Shown here one piece after another: positions 1 to 4,970 of a stretch of DNA of 24,089 nucleotides (the first letter of the stretch is position 1; each line of letters begins with the position of its first letter). A program made the position numbers and the translations under genes. The stretch lies in assembly GCA_030619735.1 (NCBI GenBank), contig JAUXAV010000004.1, positions 1 to 24,089 on the forward strand, read 5' to 3'. The notes below the pieces were generated by a model. It was not told where the DNA came from. It did no database searches and saw only the letters and a list, made by a program, of their open reading frames with translations. This DNA is from Candidatus Aenigmatarchaeota archaeon. GTDB taxonomy: Archaea; Aenigmatarchaeota; Aenigmatarchaeia; QMZP01; JAUXAV01.

Positions 1-138
1 TTCGAACCCTGGAAGCGACTAACGCACTAGGCATTCCCCAAGAGTCCTGAACCTAGCCCCTTTGGCCAGGGGATCTTGTCCTAAACTAAGCCCCGCTGGA
101 TTGCGGTCTAGCCCCTTTGACCACTTGGGAACCCCCGC
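1..138 (-). tRNA. tRNA-Leu(TAG), 3' end beyond window edge, two introns and an internal partial self-copy
   Basis: Read on the minus strand from 138. The 5' acceptor strand is GCGGGGG, then D-arm CCC/GGG, anticodon arm CTAGG-TTTAGGG-CCTAG, a long variable arm (GCG/CGC stem) and the start of the T-arm. The rest of the T-arm and the acceptor 3' strand lie outside the window. Two introns must be removed. Intron 1 (87..107, 21 nt, position 30/31) has an inner CCGC/GCGG hairpin, a GGCT/GGCT central helix and AGA and TAG bulges. Intron 2 (33..79, 47 nt, position 37/38) has a CAAGA/TCTTG inner helix and GGA and ATG bulges; its central helix is weak (3 of 4 pairs). Positions 45..68 inside intron 2 repeat the tRNA's own D-loop-to-anticodon segment with anticodon CAG. 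The TAG reading is my preferred fold; a CAG isoacceptor is the alternative. Confidence 0.72.
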
Positions 139-147
139 ATATGGAAG

Positions 148-169
148 AAACCGAAGTTACTCGGTTTCG
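148..169. repeat. Inverted repeat between tRNA-Glu and tRNA-Leu
   Basis: GAAACCGA and TCGGTTTC form a perfect 8-bp stem around a 6-nt loop in the 33-nt spacer between two minus-strand tRNA genes. It could be a processing signal or a terminator. There is no long T-run next to it, so a role is not proven. Confidence 0.5.
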
Positions 170-170
170 A

Positions 171-320
171 CGCTCCCCCTGGGATTTGAATTCCTGGACT
201 ATGTGGTTGCCCAAACAGTCTCCCAGGTTACAGGGTGGTCTCGCTCATCGGCTTGCGCCTTGCAGTTTTCATGCAGAGCACGAAAACCCTGTGTCCTTGA
301 CCGGACTAGACGAGGGGAGC
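171..320 (-). tRNA. tRNA-Glu(TTC) with introns at 37/38 and 53/54
   Basis: The acceptor pair GCTCCCC/GGGGAGC encloses 314..320 and 172..178, with discriminator G at 171. The D-stem is GTC/GAC and the anticodon arm is CAGGG-TTTTCGA-CCCTG after removing intron 1 (237..280, 44 nt, position 37/38). Its BHB has an inner GCTC/GAGC helix, a central TTTT/GAGA helix with G-U pairs, and bulges CGT and CCA. Intron 2 (191..221, 31 nt) lies at 53/54, between the T-stem 5' strand CTGGG and the loop TTCAAAT. It has inner helix GACT/AGTC, central helix CCTG/CAGG and bulges GGA and AAT. Cutting after the second bulge base on each side regenerates CTGGG-TTCAAAT-CCCAG exactly. The mature length is about 74 nt. 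Part of a minus-strand tRNA cluster. Confidence 0.9.
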
Positions 321-340
321 ATTGACCAGTCAGGTCCAGT

Positions 341-433
341 GGGCCGGGCAGGAATCGAACCTGCAACCTCTGCCACGTCAAGGCAGCATCTTAGACACTG
401 AATGTATCAGCTATACCACTAGACCACCGGCCC
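341..433 (-). tRNA. tRNA-Val(GAC) with a 20-nt D-loop intron
   Basis: Acceptor GGGCCGG/CCGGCCC, anticodon arm CTGCC-TTGACGT-GGCAG (anticodon GAC), T-arm GCAGG-TTCGATT-CCTGC. The D-arm GTC...GAT is interrupted by a 20-nt intron at 392..411. Its BHB has an inner CTGA/TCAG helix, central GGTA/TGTC helix (two G-U pairs) and bulges TAG and TAA. Splicing leaves an 11-nt D-loop and a 73-nt tRNA. Acceptor, variable and T-arm sequences match the neighbouring intronless tRNA-Val(CAC), which anchors the intron boundaries. Confidence 0.9.
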
Positions 434-455
434 AGTAATCTAATTATCCCTTATT

Positions 456-466
456 CATTTAAATAT
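456..466 (-). promoter_or_regulatory. TATA-like box for tRNA-Val(GAC)
   Basis: The minus strand reads ATATTTAAATG about 28 nt upstream of the tRNA 5' end at 433, in a 33-nt spacer that is otherwise plain. This suggests the downstream tRNAs have their own promoter rather than depending only on read-through from tRNA-Ser. Confidence 0.55.
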
Positions 467-537
467 GGGCCGGGCAGGAATCGAACCTGCAACCTCAACC
501 GTGTGAGGGTTGCGTCATACCACTAGACCACCGGCCC
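467..537 (-). tRNA. tRNA-Val(CAC), no intron
   Basis: A complete 71-nt cloverleaf: GGGCCGG/CCGGCCC acceptor, GTC/GAC D-stem, anticodon arm CAACC-CTCACAC-GGTTG (CAC), T-arm GCAGG-TTCGATT-CCTGC. It begins about 10 nt after the 3' end of tRNA-Ser, so the two are probably co-transcribed. Its acceptor, variable and T-arm sequence equals that of tRNA-Val(GAC), so the two are likely duplicates. Confidence 0.95.
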
Positions 538-547
538 AGTTGGGGAA

Positions 548-777
548 CGCCGGAGACAGGAGTTTCAGCCTGCTGGATGCGCCTGCGAGTGCAGCGAGCA
601 GTGCGTTTGAACCTGCATGGGCCGAAGCCCACCAGATCTCTCGATACACGGTTTTAAGCCGCGCAATCAAGGGCTTTCTCATCATATTCCGCCGATCAGA
701 GTCAAGCCATAAAGTCATTCCCCCGAAGGGGTCTTAAGATCTCAAGTCTGGCGCGTTAGCCGTTCCGCCACTCCGGC
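548..777 (-). tRNA. tRNA-Ser(TGA) with introns at 37/38 and 59/60
   Basis: Acceptor GCCGGAG/CTCCGGC with discriminator G at 548. D-stem GCG/CGC, anticodon arm CCAGA-CTTGAGA-TCTGG (TGA), variable arm GGGC-TTCG-GCCC, T-arm GCAGG-TTCAAAT-CCTGT. Intron 1 (638..740, 103 nt) is at 37/38, with central helix CTTG/CGAG and bulges AGA and AGA. It contains a CTGA and a consensus ATGATGA, so it may also carry a box C/D guide. Intron 2 (562..605, 44 nt) is inside the T-loop at 59/60, with central helix TTCA/TGAA and bulges AAC and ACT; splicing restores TTCAAAT. Intron 2 resembles the 59/60 intron of tRNA-Pro near 13269. Confidence 0.88.
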
Positions 778-804
778 ATACCTATTTCTTGAATTAATAG
801 AAAA

Positions 805-817
805 TAGTATAAAAAGC
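805..817 (-). promoter_or_regulatory. TATA-like box for tRNA-Ser
   Basis: The minus strand reads GCTTTTTATACTA about 30-34 nt upstream of the tRNA-Ser 5' end, between the Trm112-like gene and the tRNA cluster. It probably drives tRNA-Ser and tRNA-Val(CAC). Confidence 0.5.
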
Positions 818-824
818 TTCCCTT

Positions 825-1040
825 CTACAGCTTCAGCTTGTGTTTGAATCCCTGCTTCCCTGCCTTCTCTAGGGGCCAGGCATCCTTTATCAGCATGTCA
901 GGTATGTCCTCAAGAACCGGATAAGCAAGCCCGCATTTCTTGCACAGAATAAACATACCTTTAGGCTCAATATCACCCTTGCATTTGGGGCATGCCATTA
1001 TATCCAGGAGCTTTTTGTCAACCATGGTTATCTTTTTCAT
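825..1040 (-). CDS. Trm112-like zinc-ribbon protein
   Basis: A 71-aa protein of the Trm112/YcaR (UPF0434) family. Known members bind and stabilise methyltransferases that act on tRNA, rRNA or translation release factor; that role is taken from the family. Visible features are LLDIMACPKCKGDIE, then ILCKKCGLAYPVLEDIPDML, giving CxxC and CxxC zinc ligands and the typical 'YPV..DIP' ending. It starts 5 nt after the Cbf5-like stop codon, so the two form an operon of RNA-modification functions. A second in-frame ATG at residue 6 (MVDKKLL) is an alternative start. Confidence 0.85.
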   Translation of the reverse strand: MKKITMVDKKLLDIMACPKCKGDIEPKGMFILCKKCGLAYPVLEDIPDMLIKDAWPLEKAGKQGFKHKLKL

Positions 1041-1045
1041 ATTCC

Positions 1046-1636
1046 TTATTTAAAAGTTCCAATCCTTTCCAGGACCCTTTCCAAAGGCATTATATCCTTC
1101 CCGCCCACTACTAGTTTCTCCAGCCTTTTGCAGTCCTTCAGGCTGAAAGGCCCCAGACCAGTCCTTCTCAGGGCCTTTAGATGGGCCTTTACACCCAGGG
1201 CATCCCCCATATCCGCTGCAAGCCTCCTTATATAGACCCCTGCCTGGGTCCTGGTCCTGATATGCACATCCCTGCCCGAGATTTTCACAATCTCCAGGGA
1301 GTATATCTCCCTCACCCTGGGCCTCCTGGCAACAGCAGACCTCTTCGGAGGGGTCTGGGTTATCTTCCCTACAAACTTCCCGGCAAGGTCTTTCAACCTG
1401 CCCTCCTCAAAATCCCCATGCATATGGACCACACCCTCATACTCCTTGTCCAGCCCCATAAGAATTGGCATGGAGTTCAGGGCCTTTCCCAGGGCTATAA
1501 GCAAAACCCCTGAAGCGTTCCCGTCCAGGGACCCGGAGTGCCCTGCCCTCTCCGCCTTAAGGACCTTCTTCACCCTCCTCACGCATTCCCCGCTTGTGAT
1601 GCCCCGGGGTTTGTCCACCAGAAGTATTCCGTCCAT
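1046..1636 (-). CDS. cbf5: Cbf5/TruB-family tRNA/rRNA pseudouridine synthase, lacking the PUA domain
   Basis: A 196-aa protein starting MDGILLVDKPRGITS, the usual TruB/Cbf5 opening. It continues with AGHSGSLDGNASGVLLIALG, which carries the catalytic Asp of the family GTLD motif, then KEYEGVVHMHGD and GVYIRRLAADMG. Archaeal Cbf5 is normally about 330 aa with a C-terminal PUA domain; here the chain ends after the catalytic domain. Cbf5 makes pseudouridine in rRNA as part of H/ACA RNPs and in tRNA position 55 alone or with Nop10. Loss of the PUA domain would weaken guide-RNA anchoring. The start at 1636 was chosen over an upstream extension to 1798, which is antisense to eL40. Confidence 0.82.
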   Translation of the reverse strand: MDGILLVDKPRGITSGECVRRVKKVLKAERAGHSGSLDGNASGVLLIALGKALNSMPILMGLDKEYEGVVHMHGDFEEGRLKDLAGKFVGKITQTPPKRSAVARRPRVREIYSLEIVKISGRDVHIRTRTQAGVYIRRLAADMGDALGVKAHLKALRRTGLGPFSLKDCKRLEKLVVGGKDIMPLERVLERIGTFK

Positions 1637-1679
1637 ATATAAATACTTAAAACCAAAAGGCTTTATTAAATGTGGTCTT
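1637..1679. promoter_or_regulatory. Divergent promoter region between cbf5 and eL40
   Basis: A 43-bp AT-rich gap between two divergent start codons. It contains TATA-like runs (tatataaatac, cttaaaacc and ctttattaaa). Both genes would have very short or no leaders. Confidence 0.5.
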
Positions 1680-1856
1680 ATGCCGAAGCAGAAATTCCCT
1701 GAAGTGGACAAGAGGCTCTTCCACCGAATGTTCGTGTGCATGAAGTGCGGGGCAAAGATGAAGGGGGATTTGATAAAGGTCAGAGAGGGGAAGGTCAAGT
1801 GCAGGAAGTGCAGGGCAAAGCGGCTAAGACCTATACACAGGGAACCAAAGTCATAA
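1680..1856 (+). CDS. rpl40e: Ribosomal protein eL40
   Basis: A 58-aa protein: KFPEVDKRLFHRMFVCMKCG, then KVKCRKCRAKRLRP. This is the archaeal L40e zinc-ribbon with two CxxC pairs, in a large-subunit protein near the factor-binding region. The start at 1680 gives MPKQKFPEV, matching the family N-terminus. It is divergent from cbf5. Confidence 0.93.
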   Translation: MPKQKFPEVDKRLFHRMFVCMKCGAKMKGDLIKVREGKVKCRKCRAKRLRPIHREPKS

Positions 1857-1893
1857 AAAGCACAGCATAGGGTAATAGGTTTGCGGGTTGGAT

Positions 1894-2790
1894 ATGATTG
1901 GTTATATCAGGCTTCTAAGGCCAGGGAATGCCGTGATGGGGGCCCTTGCGGTAATGGTCGGGGGGTTTTTAGTTCTCAGCAGGCTTGGCTATCCCCAGGA
2001 GCTGCTGTTAGGCCTTGCCCTGGCAATGCTGGCGGCATTCCTTATACTGGGCGCTGGTAATACAATAAACGATTATTTTGACATAGAATCAGACAGGGTC
2101 AACAGGCCCAGGAGGCCCATACCCTCCAGGCAGGTGGGAAGGAGAAAGGCCCTGGCATTCTCCATAGCACTCTTCCTTATAGGTATTGCGCTTTCCGGCT
2201 TCATAAACTGGGTCTGCTTTGCAATAGCCGTTATAAATTCCCTTGTCCTTGTAGCCTATTCCCGGATGCTCCAGGACAAGGTTATTCTGGGCAACATAGC
2301 CATAAGCTACCTGGTGGGCTCCACCTTCCTGTTCGGGGGCGCTGCTGTTGGCAACCTTACACTTCCCCTGCTCCTTATGCTCCTTGCAGGGCTCTCAAAC
2401 CTCAGCAGGGAGATAGTAAAGGACCTGGAGGATATAGAGGGTGACAGGCTGAAGTTCCTGAAAAGGCTTACCTCCGGGATAAAGAGCAGGATTGCAGACA
2501 GATTCGGGTTCAGGGGAGGGAGTGCAAGGATAAGGTATGATAAGAAGATAACCATTGTTGCTGGAATAAGCCTCCTGCTCGCCATATTCATCTCGCCCCT
2601 GCCCTACCTCCTCAGTATCCTGGGGATAAGCTACCTGATTGTCCTAATAGCAGCGGATTTCTTCTTTGCCCTGGCGATTGCCCTTATGAGCAGGGCCTCT
2701 GGCAGAAAGCATTTCCACAGGATAAGCAAGGTCATAAAGCTGGGCATGTTCCTGGGACTTGTGGCATTCATTATCGGGGTGCTGATTTAA
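1894..2790 (+). CDS. UbiA-family prenyltransferase, probably digeranylgeranylglyceryl phosphate synthase
   Basis: About 298 aa, polytopic membrane protein. The first Asp motif NTINDYFDIESDR (residues ~56-68) binds the prenyl diphosphate through magnesium; the second, VKDLEDIEGDR, is near residue 180. In archaea this family attaches the second geranylgeranyl chain to GGGP in membrane lipid synthesis, so that role is likely, although quinone or heme prenylation cannot be ruled out. After the second motif an unusual basic stretch (KRLTSGIKSR... through GGSARIRY) lengthens the cytoplasmic loop. ATG at 1894 is preferred over an in-frame TTG at 1888. Confidence 0.8.
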   Translation: MIGYIRLLRPGNAVMGALAVMVGGFLVLSRLGYPQELLLGLALAMLAAFLILGAGNTINDYFDIESDRVNRPRRPIPSRQVGRRKALAFSIALFLIGIALSGFINWVCFAIAVINSLVLVAYSRMLQDKVILGNIAISYLVGSTFLFGGAAVGNLTLPLLLMLLAGLSNLSREIVKDLEDIEGDRLKFLKRLTSGIKSRIADRFGFRGGSARIRYDKKITIVAGISLLLAIFISPLPYLLSILGISYLIVLIAADFFFALAIALMSRASGRKHFHRISKVIKLGMFLGLVAFIIGVLI

Positions 2791-2812
2791 TCCTCTAATA
2801 AAACTTTCGGTT

Positions 2813-2823
2813 ATCTTTAAATA
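2813..2823 (+). promoter_or_regulatory. TATA-like box upstream of the zinc-ribbon gene
   Basis: Atctttaaata is centred about 27 nt before the ATG at 2845, which predicts a leaderless transcript. Confidence 0.55.
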
Positions 2824-2844
2824 CCCCCTTTCCATCTTAATCAT

Positions 2845-3105
2845 ATGGGCAACTACAGGCTGGTATCCAACCGGATAATGAAGAACAAGGCAGGGGAGGA
2901 GAAGGGAAGGCTCAGGATAAGGATACCCAAGGATTCTGATACAGCGGAAGGCGACTATCTCTGCCCCGAATGCGGGAACCAGGACCAGGTCAGCCAGGAA
3001 TGGAAGAGACCCTTCAATGTGAAATGCGGCAAATGCGGCTTTTTTATGAGGATGGCCAAGCTTAAGGACGAAATCAAGAGGGAAAAGAAGAAGCAAAAGG
3101 CATAA
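2845..3105 (+). CDS. Small zinc-ribbon protein, function unknown
   Basis: An 86-aa protein with one zinc ribbon: YLCPECGNQDQVSQEW, about 17 residues, then VKCGKCGFFMRM, giving CxxC...CxxC. The N-terminus is basic and the C-terminus is a Lys/Glu-rich helix. I recognise no specific family beyond archaeal small zinc-ribbon proteins. A nucleic-acid role is plausible from the basic charge but not shown. A TATA-like box sits about 27 nt upstream. Confidence 0.8.
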   Translation: MGNYRLVSNRIMKNKAGEEKGRLRIRIPKDSDTAEGDYLCPECGNQDQVSQEWKRPFNVKCGKCGFFMRMAKLKDEIKREKKKQKA

Positions 3106-3138
3106 TCAAATATAAATGCTGGTTCTAAAAATGTTTCA

Positions 3139-3196
3139 GCGTCTTTTATTATCATTCTCCCTTTCAGGTCGCTCCGCTAAAATGATATAAAGACGC
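3139..3196. repeat. Imperfect inverted repeat upstream of the homing endonuclease gene
   Basis: GCGTCTTT (3139-3146) pairs with AAAGACGC (3189-3196), and ATCATT (3151-3156) pairs with AATGAT (3181-3186), around a 24-nt loop. It lies between the zinc-ribbon stop and the endonuclease start. It may be a terminator for the former or the left edge of an inserted element. Confidence 0.5.
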
Positions 3197-3214
3197 TTCA
3201 ACTCATTAATTATC

Positions 3215-3997
3215 ATGAAATTTAAAAATTTCAATTTAAAAAAAGTGGAATTTAGTAGAAATGATATTAAGCTTGGTATAACGATTCCTAAAAACATGAC
3301 CAAAGAATTAGCTTATCTGGTTGGTGTTCATATTGGTGATGGTTATCTAGGAATATTTAAAAGAAAAGATGGTTGGGCATATCTAAATACTTTTTCCGGG
3401 GATTATAAAGAAGAAATGGATTTCCACAAAAATATTATTTCCCCTTTAGTCTTCAAAATATATAACAAAAAGGTTAAGGCTGTGAAATCTACAAAAAACA
3501 CCGTGCAAATAGTTTTTAAGAGTAAAGCCATTTCAACATTCAAACACAATGTTTTAGGCCTGCCTTCCGGTAAAAAGAAAGGTAGAATAGCCATACCTGA
3601 TTCTATTATGAATTCGAGATTCAGGAAACATTGTTTACAAGGAATAGTTGATACAGATTTTTCATTGTCTTTTAGGCATGGTAGATATCCAAAAATAAGA
3701 GGCGCTTTTCAAATTGAGGATAAGGAACTTAAAGATCAAATAATGAAAATCTTCAAAGACCTTAAAATTAGCTCAATTTGCTCAACTGTAGAAAGAAAGG
3801 ATTTCCGATATCATCCAATAAAAAAATATAAAGTATATGAAGTAGAAGTAAACGGAAAGGAAAATTTAAAAAGGTGGGTAGATTTGGCGGGATTTAAAAA
3901 TCCTAAACATATAACGAAAATGAAACTTTGGGAGATTACAGGTTTTTGTAGGCCTTTATCAACTATTAAAGAAAGAAAAAATCTATTGCCTCGGTAG
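3215..3997 (+). CDS. LAGLIDADG homing endonuclease running into tRNA-Thr
   Basis: A 260-aa protein with two LAGLIDADG-type motifs: AYLVGVHIGDGY (residues ~33-44) and LQGIVDTDFS (~141-150). It is therefore a monomeric two-repeat enzyme, with an acidic residue in each motif as needed for metal-dependent DNA cleavage. The gene is clearly more AT-rich than its neighbours (AAA, ATA and TTT codons against AGG and CTG around it), which points to recent transfer. Its TAG stop at 3995-3997 falls at positions 8-10 of the downstream tRNA-Thr, so the last residues are encoded by the tRNA 5' acceptor strand. The tRNA itself has no intron. The enzyme may target that tRNA gene; this is inference. Confidence 0.85.
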   Translation: MKFKNFNLKKVEFSRNDIKLGITIPKNMTKELAYLVGVHIGDGYLGIFKRKDGWAYLNTFSGDYKEEMDFHKNIISPLVFKIYNKKVKAVKSTKNTVQIVFKSKAISTFKHNVLGLPSGKKKGRIAIPDSIMNSRFRKHCLQGIVDTDFSLSFRHGRYPKIRGAFQIEDKELKDQIMKIFKDLKISSICSTVERKDFRYHPIKKYKVYEVEVNGKENLKRWVDLAGFKNPKHITKMKLWEITGFCRPLSTIKERKNLLPR

Positions 3998-4060
3998 CTC
4001 AGCTGGTAGAGCACTGCATTGGTAATGCAGAGGTCGCGCGTTCAATCCGCGCCCGGGGCT
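3988..4060 (+). tRNA. tRNA-Thr(GGT), no intron
   Basis: Cloverleaf with acceptor GCCTCGG/CCGGGGC, D-stem GCTC/GAGC, anticodon arm CTGCA-TTGGTAA-TGCAG (GGT) and T-arm GCGCG-TTCAATC-CGCGC. The first 10 bases overlap the end of the endonuclease gene, and the 3' end lies 4 nt before the HAD phosphatase start. A possible TATA-like ctattaaag sits ~25 nt upstream inside the endonuclease gene. Confidence 0.95.
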
Positions 4061-4063
4061 CTT

Positions 4064-4702
4064 ATGATTAAGGCAGTCCTGTTTGACCTGGACGGAACCC
4101 TGGTTTGTACCAGGGCAGGGTATAGGCACAGCACCACAGGCAAAGTCCTCTCCAGGTTCGGCATGAAGAAATCAAACAAGGAGATAGACAGGTTCTGGTT
4201 CAAACCCGGAAGGGAAGAGCTGCTTGAATCCTGGGGCCTGGACCCGAAGAAGTTCTGGAAGGTTTTCTGGGAATATGATACCATACACTCCAGGAAAAAA
4301 GAAACCTATGCCTTTGAAGACTGCAGGGTTCTGAAGGACTTGAGAAAAATGGGAATGAAGCTGGGCATGATAACCGGCTCCCCTCTTCTGCTTGCTGAGA
4401 TGGAGCTTGAGATGGTTGGGATTGATTTTGACGCAATTGTCATTGCCAGGTCAAGGAACGGGATAACCCCCAAGCCCCATCCCCATGGAATCCTGGAATG
4501 CCTGGACATGCTGGGAGTCAAACCAGAGGAAGCAATGTCTGTGGGAAACTCGGAAGAGGACATTCATGCGGCAAAGGAGGCAGGAGTCCTTGATGTCCTG
4601 GTCGAGAGGGGCGAGCACGAATTTAGGGGCCAGGAACCCTCTGAGAGGATAAAGACATTAAAAGAACTGATAGATTTATTAAATAAAAAGAACAAGAAGT
4701 AA
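4064..4702 (+). CDS. HAD-superfamily phosphatase (phosphoglycolate phosphatase-like)
   Basis: A 212-aa protein. Motif I is LFDLDGTLV (residues ~6-14, nucleophile Asp and general-acid Asp), motif II is MITGS, motif III is a Lys in TPKPHPHG, and motif IV is SVGNSEEDIHAAKEAG. A helical cap follows motif I, as in phosphoglycolate phosphatase/Gph-like enzymes. The substrate cannot be told from sequence. The start at 4064 comes 4 nt after tRNA-Thr, so the mRNA is probably released by tRNA 5' and 3' processing. tRNA-Trp follows 5 nt after the stop. Confidence 0.85.
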   Translation: MIKAVLFDLDGTLVCTRAGYRHSTTGKVLSRFGMKKSNKEIDRFWFKPGREELLESWGLDPKKFWKVFWEYDTIHSRKKETYAFEDCRVLKDLRKMGMKLGMITGSPLLLAEMELEMVGIDFDAIVIARSRNGITPKPHPHGILECLDMLGVKPEEAMSVGNSEEDIHAAKEAGVLDVLVERGEHEFRGQEPSERIKTLKELIDLLNKKNKK

Positions 4703-4707
4703 CCCAA

Positions 4708-4868
4708 GGGGTCGTCGGATAATGGTAGCGGCCATAAAAGCTGCCATTAGAGTCCAGCCGGCTCCAGTTTGCTGGAGCAATGAGGAAGAAATTCCTGTGA
4801 CTAATAAGTTGGTATGTGCTTAGGCAGAAAGATACCGGCCAGCGCGCGTTCGATTCGCGTCGACCCCA
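4708..4868 (+). tRNA. tRNA-Trp(CCA) with D-loop and 37/38 introns
   Basis: Acceptor GGGGTCG/CGACCCC, discriminator A. D-stem GGA/TCC, anticodon arm GCCGG-CTCCAGA-CCGGC (CCA), T-arm GCGCG-TTCGATT-CGCGT. Intron 1 (4728..4749, 22 nt) lies in the D-loop, with inner helix CGGC/GCTG, central helix ATGG/CCAT and TAG bulges on both sides. Intron 2 (4768..4833, 66 nt) is at 37/38; its BHB central helix is weak. Intron 2 opens with CTGGAG, which is complementary to the anticodon loop CTCCAG, followed by an ATGA and a GGAA-GAAA-TTCC hairpin. This resembles the box C/D guide in haloarchaeal tRNA-Trp introns that methylates C34. Confidence 0.88.
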
Positions 4869-4888
4869 TACTATTTCTGCTACTTTTT

Positions 4889-4905
4889 AGGCCCTGCTTT
4901 CGGGC
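4889..4905 (+). terminator. Possible stem-loop terminator after tRNA-Trp
   Basis: A T-rich run (tactttttagg) overlaps and precedes a GCCC/GGGC hairpin with a 7-nt loop, about 20 nt after the tRNA 3' end. Archaeal termination mainly uses T-runs, so the upstream tttttag may be the active part. Confidence 0.35.
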
Positions 4906-4970
4906 AAAACCGAAACAAATCGGAAGTGCCTTAATAGGGTTCGGACAAGGATAAATCAAGGAGGTATATT

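Noticed and set aside
80..139. tRNA-Leu gene as a simple pseudogene from tandem duplication
   Set aside because: Two intron removals at BHB-like sites give a full anticodon arm and D-arm. Duplication alone does not explain the fold, though it may explain the intron content.
1..780. Short ORFs across the tRNA cluster
   Set aside because: They overlap tRNA genes and show no protein features.
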